Shown here one piece after another: positions 22,041 to 28,210 of a stretch of 34,000 nucleotides of DNA. The stretch's first letter is position 1. Each line of letters starts with the position of its first letter. Made by a program: the position numbers and the translations under genes. Source of the DNA: Acidobacteriota bacterium (lineage in GTDB: Bacteria > Acidobacteriota > Thermoanaerobaculia > Multivoradales > JAHZIX01); NCBI GenBank assembly GCA_034211275.1, contig JAXHTF010000055.1, positions 1-34,000 of the forward strand, written 5' to 3'. The notes below the pieces were generated by a model. The model made no database searches, was not told where the DNA came from, and was given only the letters and a program-made list of their open reading frames with translations.

Positions 22041-22088
22041 CTCCTTCACACAGGATTCTACACAAAAATCTGCACAAATCTTCGCACA
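22041..22088 (-). promoter_or_regulatory. Four 12-bp tandem repeats in the vapB promoter
   Basis: On the minus strand, four consecutive 12-base units each begin TGTG (TGTGCGAAGATT, TGTGCAGATTTT, TGTGTAGAATCC, TGTGTGAAGGAG). The third contains TAGAAT (22055-22060), a plausible -10 element, which would put the start of transcription near 22048. The last unit includes the ribosome-binding site. The spacing fits roughly one site per helical turn, as for ribbon-helix-helix operators. Confidence 0.55.
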
Positions 22089-22090
22089 GA

Positions 22091-22364
22091 CCAACACTTG
22101 GGTACCACCCTCTGCCAAGAGCAGACCAACACTTGGGTACCACCTAGTCAAGTCACCTGTTCCCAGACACTTACAGAACCGCTCACAGCCCACCTGCCGC
22201 GTCCTAGAGCGCGCGAATCCGCCGGCAAATCCAGAAAACCGGCACTTGGCGACCACCCCATATCGACCAATCAACACTTGGGTACCCCCTTCTGGGTACC
22301 TCCTGGAGAGCCCCGCGGGAGCGGAAACCAACACTTGGGTACCACCCCCTGCCAACAGCCCCTG
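22091..22364 (+). repeat. Cluster of GGTACC-centred repeats between two toxin-antitoxin operons
   Basis: The 381-bp divergent region between vapB and the phd-like gene holds clear copies of CCAACACTTGGGTACCACCC at 22091-22110, 22126-22145, 22271-22290 (TCAACACTTGGGTACCCCC) and 22328-22347. A degenerate copy lies at 22239-22260 (CCGGCACTTGGCGACCACCC) and a partial copy at 22291-22318 (TGGGTACCTCCTGGAGAGCCCC). The best copy ends with the tail CCTGCCAACAGCCCCTG. All copies point the same way. Spacers are irregular, so it is not a CRISPR array. Confidence 0.85.
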
Positions 22365-22366
22365 AA

Positions 22367-22395
22367 TTGCCCACCGGCCCGCCCGTGGCTACAAT
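22367..22395 (+). promoter_or_regulatory. Sigma-70-like promoter of the phd-vapC operon
   Basis: TTGCCC (22367-22372) and TACAAT (22390-22395) are separated by 17 bases. Transcription from about 22402 would leave a leader of about 15 bases holding AAGGAG before the ATG at 22417. A repeat copy ends within three bases of the -35 element. Confidence 0.6.
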
Positions 22396-22416
22396 GGCCG
22401 CAAGGAGCAACAAGCC

Positions 22417-22701
22417 ATGACCAAGGTCAGCACTAGAACTCTCAAGGATCAGCTCTCGAGCTATCTCCACCGCGCCGAGCGGGGCGAGCAGATCATTGTG
22501 CTGCGCGGCGGCAAGCCGGTGGCCGCGTTGGTTTCGTTGGAATCGATGGCTGCGTCGGACGAACCCGGCCGGCTGGCCGCTCTGGCTCACCAGGGCTTGC
22601 TCACCCTTCCGGCCGACGGCGGCTCCGGCAAGATGGCGGCTCCGGAAGTTCCCTCTCGGGGACAAAGCGCTGCGAGCATGGTCCTCGAGGACCGTCGTTG
22701 A
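22417..22701 (+). CDS. Phd/YefM-type antitoxin
   Basis: A 94-residue antitoxin. MTKVSTRTLKDQLSSYLHRA, GEQIIVLRGGKPVAALVSLE is the Phd/YefM DNA-binding fold, about residues 1-45. A disordered C-terminal part (AALAHQGLLTLPADGGSGKM... ) probably binds the PIN toxin. AAGGAG lies 9 bases before the ATG. It overlaps the TTG start of the toxin gene by 4 bases (TTGA). Autoregulation through the promoter at 22367-22395 is expected for the family. Confidence 0.9.
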   Translation: MTKVSTRTLKDQLSSYLHRAERGEQIIVLRGGKPVAALVSLESMAASDEPGRLAALAHQGLLTLPADGGSGKMAAPEVPSRGQSAASMVLEDRR

Positions 22702-23132
22702 TCGATTTTCTCGACACCAGCGCGCTGATCAAGCTGTATATCGCGGAGGATGGATCCGAGAGGCTCGCCCGGCGAGTCGAGGATCAAAGCGTCGCTGTCT
22801 CCGATTTGGCCTTTGCGGAAGTCCATGCAACCCTCGCGCGGCGGCTGCGGGAGTCCCTTCTGACCATCGCCGAATACCAGTTGACGACGCGGCGCTTCGC
22901 GGCGGAGTGGCAAGGCTTGATCCGCGTATCCGTCAGTCAGGCCGTGCTGCAGCTGGTACCGGGCCTCTGCCAGCGCCATCCCCTGCGCAGCGCCGACGCG
23001 CTCCAACTCGCCAGCGCTTTGATGCTTCGGGAGGAAGATCTCTCGGTCACCTTGGTGGCCTGTGATCAGCGATTGCTCGGGAGTGCCGCGGCTGAGAAGC
23101 TCCCGGTCTTCGACCCGACAGCCGCTGTCTGA
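22698..23132 (+). CDS. vapC: PIN-domain toxin (VapC-like)
   Basis: A 144-residue PIN-domain nuclease with the acidic set Asp6 (FLDTSALIKLY), Glu41 (AFAEVHATLARR), Asp100 (RSADALQLASAL) and Asp123 (ACDQRLLGSAA). This is the subfamily commonly paired with Phd/YefM antitoxins. The start is TTG at 22698, nested in the antitoxin stop (TTGA), so translation depends on the antitoxin. It is a different PIN subfamily from the toxin at 21419, so this is not a recent duplication. A repeat copy follows at 23141, 9 bases past the stop. Confidence 0.9.
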   Translation: MIDFLDTSALIKLYIAEDGSERLARRVEDQSVAVSDLAFAEVHATLARRLRESLLTIAEYQLTTRRFAAEWQGLIRVSVSQAVLQLVPGLCQRHPLRSADALQLASALMLREEDLSVTLVACDQRLLGSAAAEKLPVFDPTAAV

Positions 23133-23140
23133 TCTCCAGA

Positions 23141-23175
23141 TCAACACTTGTGTACCACTCCCGGGAACAGCCCTC
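23141..23175 (+). repeat. GGTACC-type repeat, copy downstream of phd-vapC
   Basis: TCAACACTTGTGTACCACTC followed by the tail CCGGGAACAGCCCTC. It has a G-to-T change in the core that breaks the GGTACC hexamer, but keeps both halves and the tail. It closes the toxin-antitoxin region on its right side, just as copies 2 and 3 close the Doc module. Confidence 0.75.
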
Positions 23176-23235
23176 GGGAGTCCCCCATCGGTGCGATGCC
23201 CCAGAAGCAGAAGAACCAGAAAACAAGCTCCCCCC

Positions 23236-23264
23236 TTGATTCTTTACCGAACGTTCCGTAAGAT
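23236..23264 (+). promoter_or_regulatory. tetR promoter with operator in the spacer; leaderless start predicted
   Basis: TTGATT (23236-23241) and TAAGAT (23259-23264) are 17 bases apart. The 18-base operator palindrome TTACCGAACGTTCCGTAA (23244-23261) fills the spacer and touches the -10. Seven bases after the -10 is the A of the tetR ATG at 23271, and no ribosome-binding site is present, so the transcript is predicted to be leaderless. Confidence 0.7.
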
Positions 23265-23270
23265 CACTCC

Positions 23271-23843
23271 ATGCCCGTCACCAAGGTCCAAGAAGAAGCC
23301 CTCCTCGACCAGCTCGGCGATGTCTTTCGCCGCTACGGCTATGAGGGAGCTAGTCTGAGCCGGCTGTCGGAAGCCACGGGGTTGCAGCGGGCGAGCCTTT
23401 ACCATCGTTTTCCCGGTGGCAAGGAGGAGATGGCGCGGGCGGTACTGAACCGGACCGTGGGGTGGGTCGTGGAGAAGATTCTCCAACCTCTCGGCGGACC
23501 GGGGACGCCTCGGGAGCGGCTGGTGGCCATGGCTCAGCGGCTCGACGAGCTCTACGACGGCGGTTGTAGCTCCTGTCTTCTGGACGTTTTCTCCCTCGGC
23601 GGCCGGGGCCACGCCTTCGAGAACGAGGTCGATGGCAGCCTGCAGCGCTGGATCGAAACGTTGGCGGCAGTGGCCCGAGAGGCTGGTGTGGGGCCGGACG
23701 AAGCCCGGCGACGGGCCGAGGACGTTTTGATCCGCATCCAGGGCTCCCTCGTCGTCTCCCGCGGCCTACGAGACACCTCTCCCTTTCAGCGAACCATGGA
23801 AGACCTGCATCGAACGCTCTTGCCCGAGCTTGACGACGCCTGA
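23271..23843 (+). CDS. TetR family transcriptional repressor
   Basis: A 190-residue TetR/AcrR protein. The N-terminal helix-turn-helix spans about residues 10-50 (LGDVFRRYGYEGASLSRLSEATGLQRASLYHRFPGGKEEM). The ligand-binding part contains a CxxC pair at Cys99/Cys102 (DGGCSSCLLDVFSLGG), which could sense oxidants or electrophiles, though that is inference. It probably represses itself and the VOC-PPOX genes, since matching operators precede both. The ATG at 23271 coincides with the predicted transcription start. Codon use matches the neighbours. Confidence 0.92.
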   Translation: MPVTKVQEEALLDQLGDVFRRYGYEGASLSRLSEATGLQRASLYHRFPGGKEEMARAVLNRTVGWVVEKILQPLGGPGTPRERLVAMAQRLDELYDGGCSSCLLDVFSLGGRGHAFENEVDGSLQRWIETLAAVAREAGVGPDEARRRAEDVLIRIQGSLVVSRGLRDTSPFQRTMEDLHRTLLPELDDA

Positions 23844-23904
23844 GGCTCTCTAGGAGGTTGAGTTGGACCGCGAATTCACCACGATAGATCGTTACCTCTT
23901 ATTT

Positions 23905-23922
23905 TTACCGAACGTTCTGGAA
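23905..23922 (+). promoter_or_regulatory. Second TetR operator, upstream of the VOC gene
   Basis: TTACCGAACGTTCTGGAA shares the first 13 bases with the operator in the tetR promoter (23244-23261) and is flanked by A/T tracts. It lies 27 bases before the VOC start codon and 13 before AAGGAG (23935-23940). The match of two otherwise rare sites on either side of tetR strongly suggests a regulon. Confidence 0.75.
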
Positions 23923-23948
23923 AAACACTCATTCAAGGAGTCTTCACA

Positions 23949-24401
23949 ATGTCGAGTCATCCCGCCCCCGGCCACATCGGCCTCAACGTCACCTCCCTCG
24001 AGCGCTCTCTCCCCTTCTATCAACGGCTCCTCGGCTTTGAGGTCCTCGGTCAATCAGAGGAAGAAGGCCGCCGCTTCGCCTTTCTCGGTGACGGCACCTC
24101 CCTGCGCTTGACGCTCTGGCAGCAAGCCAGCGAAGGCTTCGACGGTACCCGAGCCGGACTTCATCATCTGGCCTTCGAGGTGGCTTCTCCGGAGGACCTG
24201 GACACCTACCGTCGGCGTCTCAAGGATCTGGGGGTCGAGCCCCTCCACGGCGGCGTGGTTCCGCATAGCGAAGGAGCTGGCTCCGGAGGGCTTTTCTTTC
24301 TCGATCCCGACGGCGTCCGGCTCGAGCTCTCAGTGCCCCACGGCCTGGAGAGCGACGCCCAGGCGCCCGCCGGCACTGCCCCCACCTGTGGCTTCTTTTA
24401 A
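23949..24401 (+). CDS. VOC superfamily protein (glyoxalase/dioxygenase-like)
   Basis: A 150-residue vicinal-oxygen-chelate protein with two beta-alpha-beta modules: GHIGLNVTSLERSLPFYQRLLGFEVLG (about 8-34) and AGLHHLAFEVASPEDLDTYRRRL (about 71-93), then GLFFLDPDGVRLELSVP (about 115-131). The conserved metal ligands are probably His9, His73 or His74 and Glu127. Known members are glyoxalase I, thiol transferases and dioxygenases; the substrate is not evident. A short Pro/Ala tail ends TCGFF. AAGGAG lies 8 bases before the ATG. It sits under a TetR operator, 18 bases before the PPOX gene, in one operon. Confidence 0.88.
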   Translation: MSSHPAPGHIGLNVTSLERSLPFYQRLLGFEVLGQSEEEGRRFAFLGDGTSLRLTLWQQASEGFDGTRAGLHHLAFEVASPEDLDTYRRRLKDLGVEPLHGGVVPHSEGAGSGGLFFLDPDGVRLELSVPHGLESDAQAPAGTAPTCGFF

Positions 24402-24419
24402 TCCAAGGAGGAATAGATA

Positions 24420-25379
24420 ATGGCTACGAGTTCGGCTCAGCCCAACGATCAAAGCGACGCCTCGAGCCGCCCCAAGCCCAACGCCTGGCACTCCGGGGAG
24501 CTGGAGATGCAACGCCGGGCGGGCATTCGTGACAGCCCTCGGTTGCGCGCCGCCATTCACACCGAGATTCCGCAGGCGGCCCGAGCCTTCCTCAGCGACC
24601 AGCGGCTGGCTGTGCTGGCCACCCTCGATGGAGATGGCCGGCCCTGGGCCTCAGCCCTCGACGGCCCACCCGGATTTCTTCGTACCCCGGACGAGACGAC
24701 AGTGGAGATCGCGGTGGGGCTCCGACTCGATCCGTTGGTGATCTCCCACCTCGGGGATCAGATCGAGGTCGGTCTGCTGGTCATCGAACCCGTCGCTCGG
24801 AGGCGCATGCGGCTCAACGGTAGAGCCGTCTTGGGGGTGGAGAATCGGCTCATCATTCACACCGACGAGGTCTACAGCAACTGCCCCAAATTCATCCAAC
24901 GGCGCGTGGAAGCGGAGGATCTGCCGGCACCCTCGCAGCCTGGAGCGCCCCGGAGATCCTCTGGGCTCTCCGCCGAGCAAGAGCGCTGGATTGAAGCCGC
25001 CGACACCTTCTTCCTCGCCACCGCCCATCCCGAAGCCGGCGCCGACGCCTCCCATCGCGGCGGCGAACCAGGCTTTGTCCGCGTCGACGGCACCCGCCTC
25101 AGCTTCCCTGACTATCGAGGCAACTTCCTCTTCCAAAGCCTGGGCAACATCCTGGTCACCGGCCGCGCCGGACTCCTCTTCCTCGATTTCCAGCGGGGAC
25201 GCAGCCTGCAGCTCACCGGCCAAGCCGCGGTGGACGACTCCACCGACGGTCGCAGCTTGTTCGCCAGCGCCGAGCGGGTCGTGCACGTGGAGCTCGAGGA
25301 GGTGGTCGAGCGGCGAGGAGCCCTGGCTCATTCGTGGCACAGCGTGGAGGGTGGATCCGCGGTGAAGATCGCGCGGTGA
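24420..25379 (+). CDS. Pyridoxamine-phosphate-oxidase-like (FMN split-barrel) protein
   Basis: A 319-residue protein with one or two split-barrel halves: QAARAFLSDQRLAVLATLDGDGRPWASAL (about 51-79) begins the first and DTFFLATAHPEAGADASHRGGEPGFVRV (about 196-223) the second. Conserved elements RRRMRLNGRA, YSNCPKFIQRR and DYRGNFLFQSLGN are those of the long PPOX-like family, often found beside VOC, TetR or FNR-type reductase genes. Flavin-dependent reduction of a small molecule is a family-based inference. AAGGAGG lies 8 bases before the ATG. Last gene of the TetR-controlled operon; a hairpin at 25404-25428 follows. Confidence 0.85.
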   Translation: MATSSAQPNDQSDASSRPKPNAWHSGELEMQRRAGIRDSPRLRAAIHTEIPQAARAFLSDQRLAVLATLDGDGRPWASALDGPPGFLRTPDETTVEIAVGLRLDPLVISHLGDQIEVGLLVIEPVARRRMRLNGRAVLGVENRLIIHTDEVYSNCPKFIQRRVEAEDLPAPSQPGAPRRSSGLSAEQERWIEAADTFFLATAHPEAGADASHRGGEPGFVRVDGTRLSFPDYRGNFLFQSLGNILVTGRAGLLFLDFQRGRSLQLTGQAAVDDSTDGRSLFASAERVVHVELEEVVERRGALAHSWHSVEGGSAVKIAR

Positions 25380-25403
25380 GTACCACCCCAGGAGACGGCC
25401 AAA

Positions 25404-25428
25404 GACCGCGTCTGTGGGTGGCGCGGTC
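25404..25428 (+). terminator. Candidate terminator after the PPOX gene
   Basis: GACCGCG (25404-25410) and CGCGGTC (25422-25428) form a perfect 7-bp stem around 11 bases, 25 bases past the stop. A pyrimidine stretch (AACTTCCTCTCACTTT) follows. It separates the TetR regulon from the next gene. Confidence 0.45.
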
Positions 25429-25494
25429 AACTTCCTCTCACTTTAAAATAGTCTTTAGATCACCAAAGCTTCACCGAAGGGAAGGAGGTCAGCC

Positions 25495-26154
25495 ATGTTC
25501 CAGATGATCGGCTATGACTTTTCACGCCCCCGCAAGGTGAGCAACCTGGAGGAGTTCCTGCGCGCGAAGTGTGGCGACGGCGTCAACTTGCTCAACGGGC
25601 CCTGGTTGCTCGACGCGACCCAACTTCCGGCGCAAGTGCTCAACAACCTCAGGGGTCACCTCGCCGCGGTAGAGCAGGACGACTACAAACTGATCGTCAC
25701 CCGCATTCACATGGGCGAGATCGGCACCGGGCGCTCCAATGTCGCGCAGCCCTTGGTCACTAAGAAGGGAAACCGGGTGCTGGCCGTCGCCTACACCTTG
25801 CGCCAGCCGCCGACGCCCAAGGAGAGGGATTTCGAGCTCGGCAAGAAGGACCCCGCCTACCTCGAGGCGGTGAAGGTCCACAAGAAGAAGATGGCCGCCT
25901 ACAAAGCACGCTACGATCGCCTGCTCAGGACGATGAAGAGCTTCGACGATGCGTGCTCACCGGTGGAGGCCCTATGGTTCGTCTCCACCAACCAAACGGC
26001 CCGGGACCTCCACATCCAGATCGAGTCCACCGCCCGCCTATCGCCCAGCGACGAGCTCTTCGTCAGCGAGGTGAACACCAGCTCGACCGGAGCGGAGGCA
26101 GGCCTCGAAACGGCGGACCACAACTGGCTGCTCGATCACCACGTCATCCATTGA
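25495..26154 (+). CDS. Hypothetical protein resembling two fused Cas2/SinR-like domains
   Basis: A 219-residue protein I cannot name. Residues 1-72 look like a SinR/Cas2-type ferredoxin-like fold: strand MFQMIGYDFSRP, helix NLEEFLRAKCGD, strand NGPWLLDAT, helix LPAQVLNNLRGHLAA, strand DDYKLIVTRI. The same order recurs later: strand RVLAVAYTLRQP (94-105), helical insert and helix YKARYDRLLRTMKSF (136-150), strand EALWFVSTN (158-166), helix TARDLHIQIESTARL, strand DELFVSEVN (186-194). A tail ends in DHNWLLDHHVIH. So it may be a one-chain version of a dimer. No catalytic motif is certain. AAGGAGG precedes the ATG, and an A/T-rich stretch (25444-25460) may hold its own promoter. It does not sit with CRISPR genes. 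Confidence 0.6.
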   Translation: MFQMIGYDFSRPRKVSNLEEFLRAKCGDGVNLLNGPWLLDATQLPAQVLNNLRGHLAAVEQDDYKLIVTRIHMGEIGTGRSNVAQPLVTKKGNRVLAVAYTLRQPPTPKERDFELGKKDPAYLEAVKVHKKKMAAYKARYDRLLRTMKSFDDACSPVEALWFVSTNQTARDLHIQIESTARLSPSDELFVSEVNTSSTGAEAGLETADHNWLLDHHVIH

Positions 26155-26181
26155 CGCTGGGTGATCGATCGACTCAACACA

Positions 26182-26223
26182 CCAACGCCCCCACCCACTC
26201 AATCCGGCGGGCAGGGGCGTTGG
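26182..26223. terminator. Bidirectional terminator hairpin
   Basis: CCAACGCCCC (26182-26191) and GGGGCGTTGG (26214-26223) make a perfect 10-bp stem around 22 bases, between the convergent genes ending at 26154 and 26266. There is no U-tract on either side. Confidence 0.55.
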
Positions 26224-26225
26224 CC

Positions 26226-26252
26226 CAGCAGCTAGCAGCCAGCAGCTAGCAG
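26226..26252. repeat. Tandem direct repeat CAGCAGCTAGCAG x2
   Basis: CAGCAGCTAGCAG occurs at 26226-26238 and 26240-26252 with one base between, in the spacer just past the terminator hairpin and before the stop of the minus-strand secreted protein gene. Each unit contains the palindrome GCTAGC. Confidence 0.8.
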
Positions 26253-26265
26253 ATGCGGAGGAGGC

Positions 26266-26688
26266 TCAGTCCCCCATCTTCAGCGCATGGTCCTCCCGGT
26301 CACCGGTAGCGCAAGCGCAGAAGTTGCTGGGGATCGCCACCGTCTCGTTGGCCTTGACGGTCACCTCTACAGCCTGGGTGCCGCAGCTCGGCGAGGGCAC
26401 GAAAAGGATCTTGGCCTCGCCGTCGATATTGGTGCAGGCCGAGGCCCATTGGCTGTCGCCGGAGGCCATGTCCCCCGAGAAGACGGTGCTCATGAAGAAC
26501 GCGGAACCGATCTTGAGCAGGCAGACCTTGTCGCCGACGGCGATGCCGCTGACGATGCCGTCACACTTGTTCACGAGATCGAAGGAGAGCCCGTTCTGAC
26601 TCGGGGTATAGGCATCGGCAAAGACGGGAACGCCCGAGACCCAGAGCAAAGCGATGGCGATGCAACCGACGATGAGAGACTTCTTCAT
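26266..26688 (-). CDS. Small secreted cysteine-containing protein, unknown
   Basis: A 140-residue exported protein. The signal peptide MKKSLIVGCIAIALLWVSGVPVFA is followed by a likely cleavage after ADA. The mature part of about 115 residues has six Cys residues (NKCDG, KVCLL, SACTN, PSCGT and the CAC near the end), so it may be disulfide-bonded in the periplasm or outside. The middle (GIVSGIAVGDKVCLLKIGSAFFM) and VEVTVKANETVAIPSNFCACA look like a small beta-fold. Function unknown. AGGAGG lies 6 bases before the ATG at 26688, deciding the start. It converges with the Cas2/SinR-like gene. Confidence 0.75.
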   Translation of the reverse strand: MKKSLIVGCIAIALLWVSGVPVFADAYTPSQNGLSFDLVNKCDGIVSGIAVGDKVCLLKIGSAFFMSTVFSGDMASGDSQWASACTNIDGEAKILFVPSPSCGTQAVEVTVKANETVAIPSNFCACATGDREDHALKMGD

Positions 26689-27001
26689 GGTCAACCTCCT
26701 AGAAACAGTGATCCAGAGTCCCCGCAGTCCTCATGACTTCGGGGACCGCCCCCTGCGGACTTGGGGCACCGCAGGAGTTCCTCGGAGATGCGGGCATCGT
26801 CATAGACAACGCCGTGCTCCGCATCTGCCCAGCGCGGCTGGACCTCGACAGCGGGTCGAGACAGAGCGCGAGCAAAGTCCGGCAGAGCATTGGACTCGGT
26901 GGAGCCGCTACCGGATTTCCAGGAATTCGTGATCAAGATGACAAAGAGCCGTCAGCTCTCTGTCAGGGCCTTCGGAAGTGACTCAGCGGGAGAGATCGGG
27001 G
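26689..27001. other. 313-bp intergenic stretch without a supported gene
   Basis: The region upstream of the secreted protein gene has a 7-bp inverted repeat GTCCCCG...CGGGGAC (26718-26746) that would lie in its leader. An open minus-strand frame (26691-26936) has only a TTG start and third-position base use unlike the neighbours. No promoter is clear. Confidence 0.5.
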
Positions 27002-28210
27002 TCAGGAGCCGCCAGTCAAGACCCCGAAGAGAGCTGCCTCGTATCGCTTCACCACCGCATCCCAGCCGGACCCCAAGGCCGTGACGCGGGCGCGGGCACC
27101 GATGGCGCGCAGCTCGTCCAGAGGCCGCCGAGCCACCGCCGCTGCCAGCTCCGCCAGCTCCTGCCGGTCGTCGCCGGGGACGGTAAAACCGTTCTCCCCG
27201 GACACGATGAGCTCGTGGGCCGCGGCGCGGTCGAAGGCCACCACCACCAGGCCGCTGGCCATAGCCTCCAGCACCACGTTGCCGAAGGTCTCGGTGCGGG
27301 AGGGGAAGACGAAGACGTCGCCGCTGGCGTAGTGGCGGCCCAGGTCCTCGCCGGTGCGCATGCCGCAGAAGACCACCTCTGGATAGGCCTCCTCGCTGCG
27401 CTGCCGGTGGGGGCCGTCCCCCACCACCACAGCGCGGCTGTCGGGCACCGCCCGGCGAGCCCTGCGAAAGGCTTCGAGGGCGAGGGCTACGTCCTTCTCG
27501 CCGGCGATGCGGCCGACGTAGGAAAGCACCGGCGCGGACGGCCGGGCGTCCCAGCGGGCGCGGAGCTCGTCGTCCCGGCGCTGTGGGGAGAAGAGCTTCG
27601 TATCCACCCCGCGGGCGAGGACCCCGACGCGCTGGAAGCCGCTGGACTCCAACCCCCGGCGGATCTCTTCGGTGGGCACCAGGGTGGCGGCGGTGCGGTT
27701 GTGGAAGTAGCGCATGCCCGCCAGCACCGCACGCCGCAGGAGGCCGTAGCCGTAGTGGCGGCCGTAGTCGTGGAAGTTGGTGTGGAAGGTGCTAAGCACC
27801 GGAATCCCCAGCTTGCGCGCGGTGAAGGTGGCAGCGAAGCCCAACGGTCCTTCGGTGGCGACGTGGACCACCGTCGGAGGGTCCTGGCTCCAGCGGCGGC
27901 GGAGGCGCCGCGCCACCGGCAGGCCGAAGCGCAGCTCGGGGTAGCCCGGCAGCGGCAGGCCGGGGACCAAGAAGTGCTCGACATCCTCCGCTACTCCTCG
28001 ACGTCGGGGATGCACCACTTCCACGCGGTGCCCCCGGGCCATCATCCCCCGCACCAGCTGGTCGAGGGTGCGGGCGACGCCGTTGATCTCCGGCGAGAAG
28101 GTCTCGGTGACCAGGCAGAGGCGTAGTGGCTCTTCAGCTGGGGGCTCTGAAGGAAGGGGCTCCGAACGAAGAGACTCAGCGGTCCCGCCGAGGGACGACC
28201 CCTCGCTCAC
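27002..28210 (-). CDS. Family 4 glycosyltransferase
   Basis: A 402-residue GT-B glycosyltransferase (GT4). The N-terminal acceptor domain begins LRLCLVTETFSPEINGVARTLDQLV (about residues 30-54), with VLSTFHTNFHDYGRHY as the acceptor-loop motif. The C-terminal donor domain has VLSYVGRIAGEKDVALALEAF and the EX7E motif FPSRTETFGNVVLEAMASG. The acceptor-domain style resembles SqdX/MgtA/DGDG-type enzymes that glycosylate lipid or phosphoinositol acceptors. The start is GTG at 28210, overlapping the previous GT4 stop by 4 bases (GTGA). The N-terminal 25 residues are a low-complexity Ser/Glu/Pro segment. Third gene of the PAP2-GT4-GT4 operon. Confidence 0.9.
   Translation of the reverse strand: MSEGSSLGGTAESLRSEPLPSEPPAEEPLRLCLVTETFSPEINGVARTLDQLVRGMMARGHRVEVVHPRRRGVAEDVEHFLVPGLPLPGYPELRFGLPVARRLRRRWSQDPPTVVHVATEGPLGFAATFTARKLGIPVLSTFHTNFHDYGRHYGYGLLRRAVLAGMRYFHNRTAATLVPTEEIRRGLESSGFQRVGVLARGVDTKLFSPQRRDDELRARWDARPSAPVLSYVGRIAGEKDVALALEAFRRARRAVPDSRAVVVGDGPHRQRSEEAYPEVVFCGMRTGEDLGRHYASGDVFVFPSRTETFGNVVLEAMASGLVVVAFDRAAAHELIVSGENGFTVPGDDRQELAELAAAVARRPLDELRAIGARARVTALGSGWDAVVKRYEAALFGVLTGGS

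Noticed and set aside
22091-22364. CRISPR array
   Set aside because: Repeats are about 20-36 bases but spacers vary from about 12 to over 90 bases, copies diverge and no cas genes are present.
26691-26936. Minus-strand frame ending in CGDSGSLFLGG, like a serine-protease active site
   Set aside because: Only 81 codons, TTG start, no His or Asp motif, codon use unlike neighbours; the GDSGS match is probably chance.
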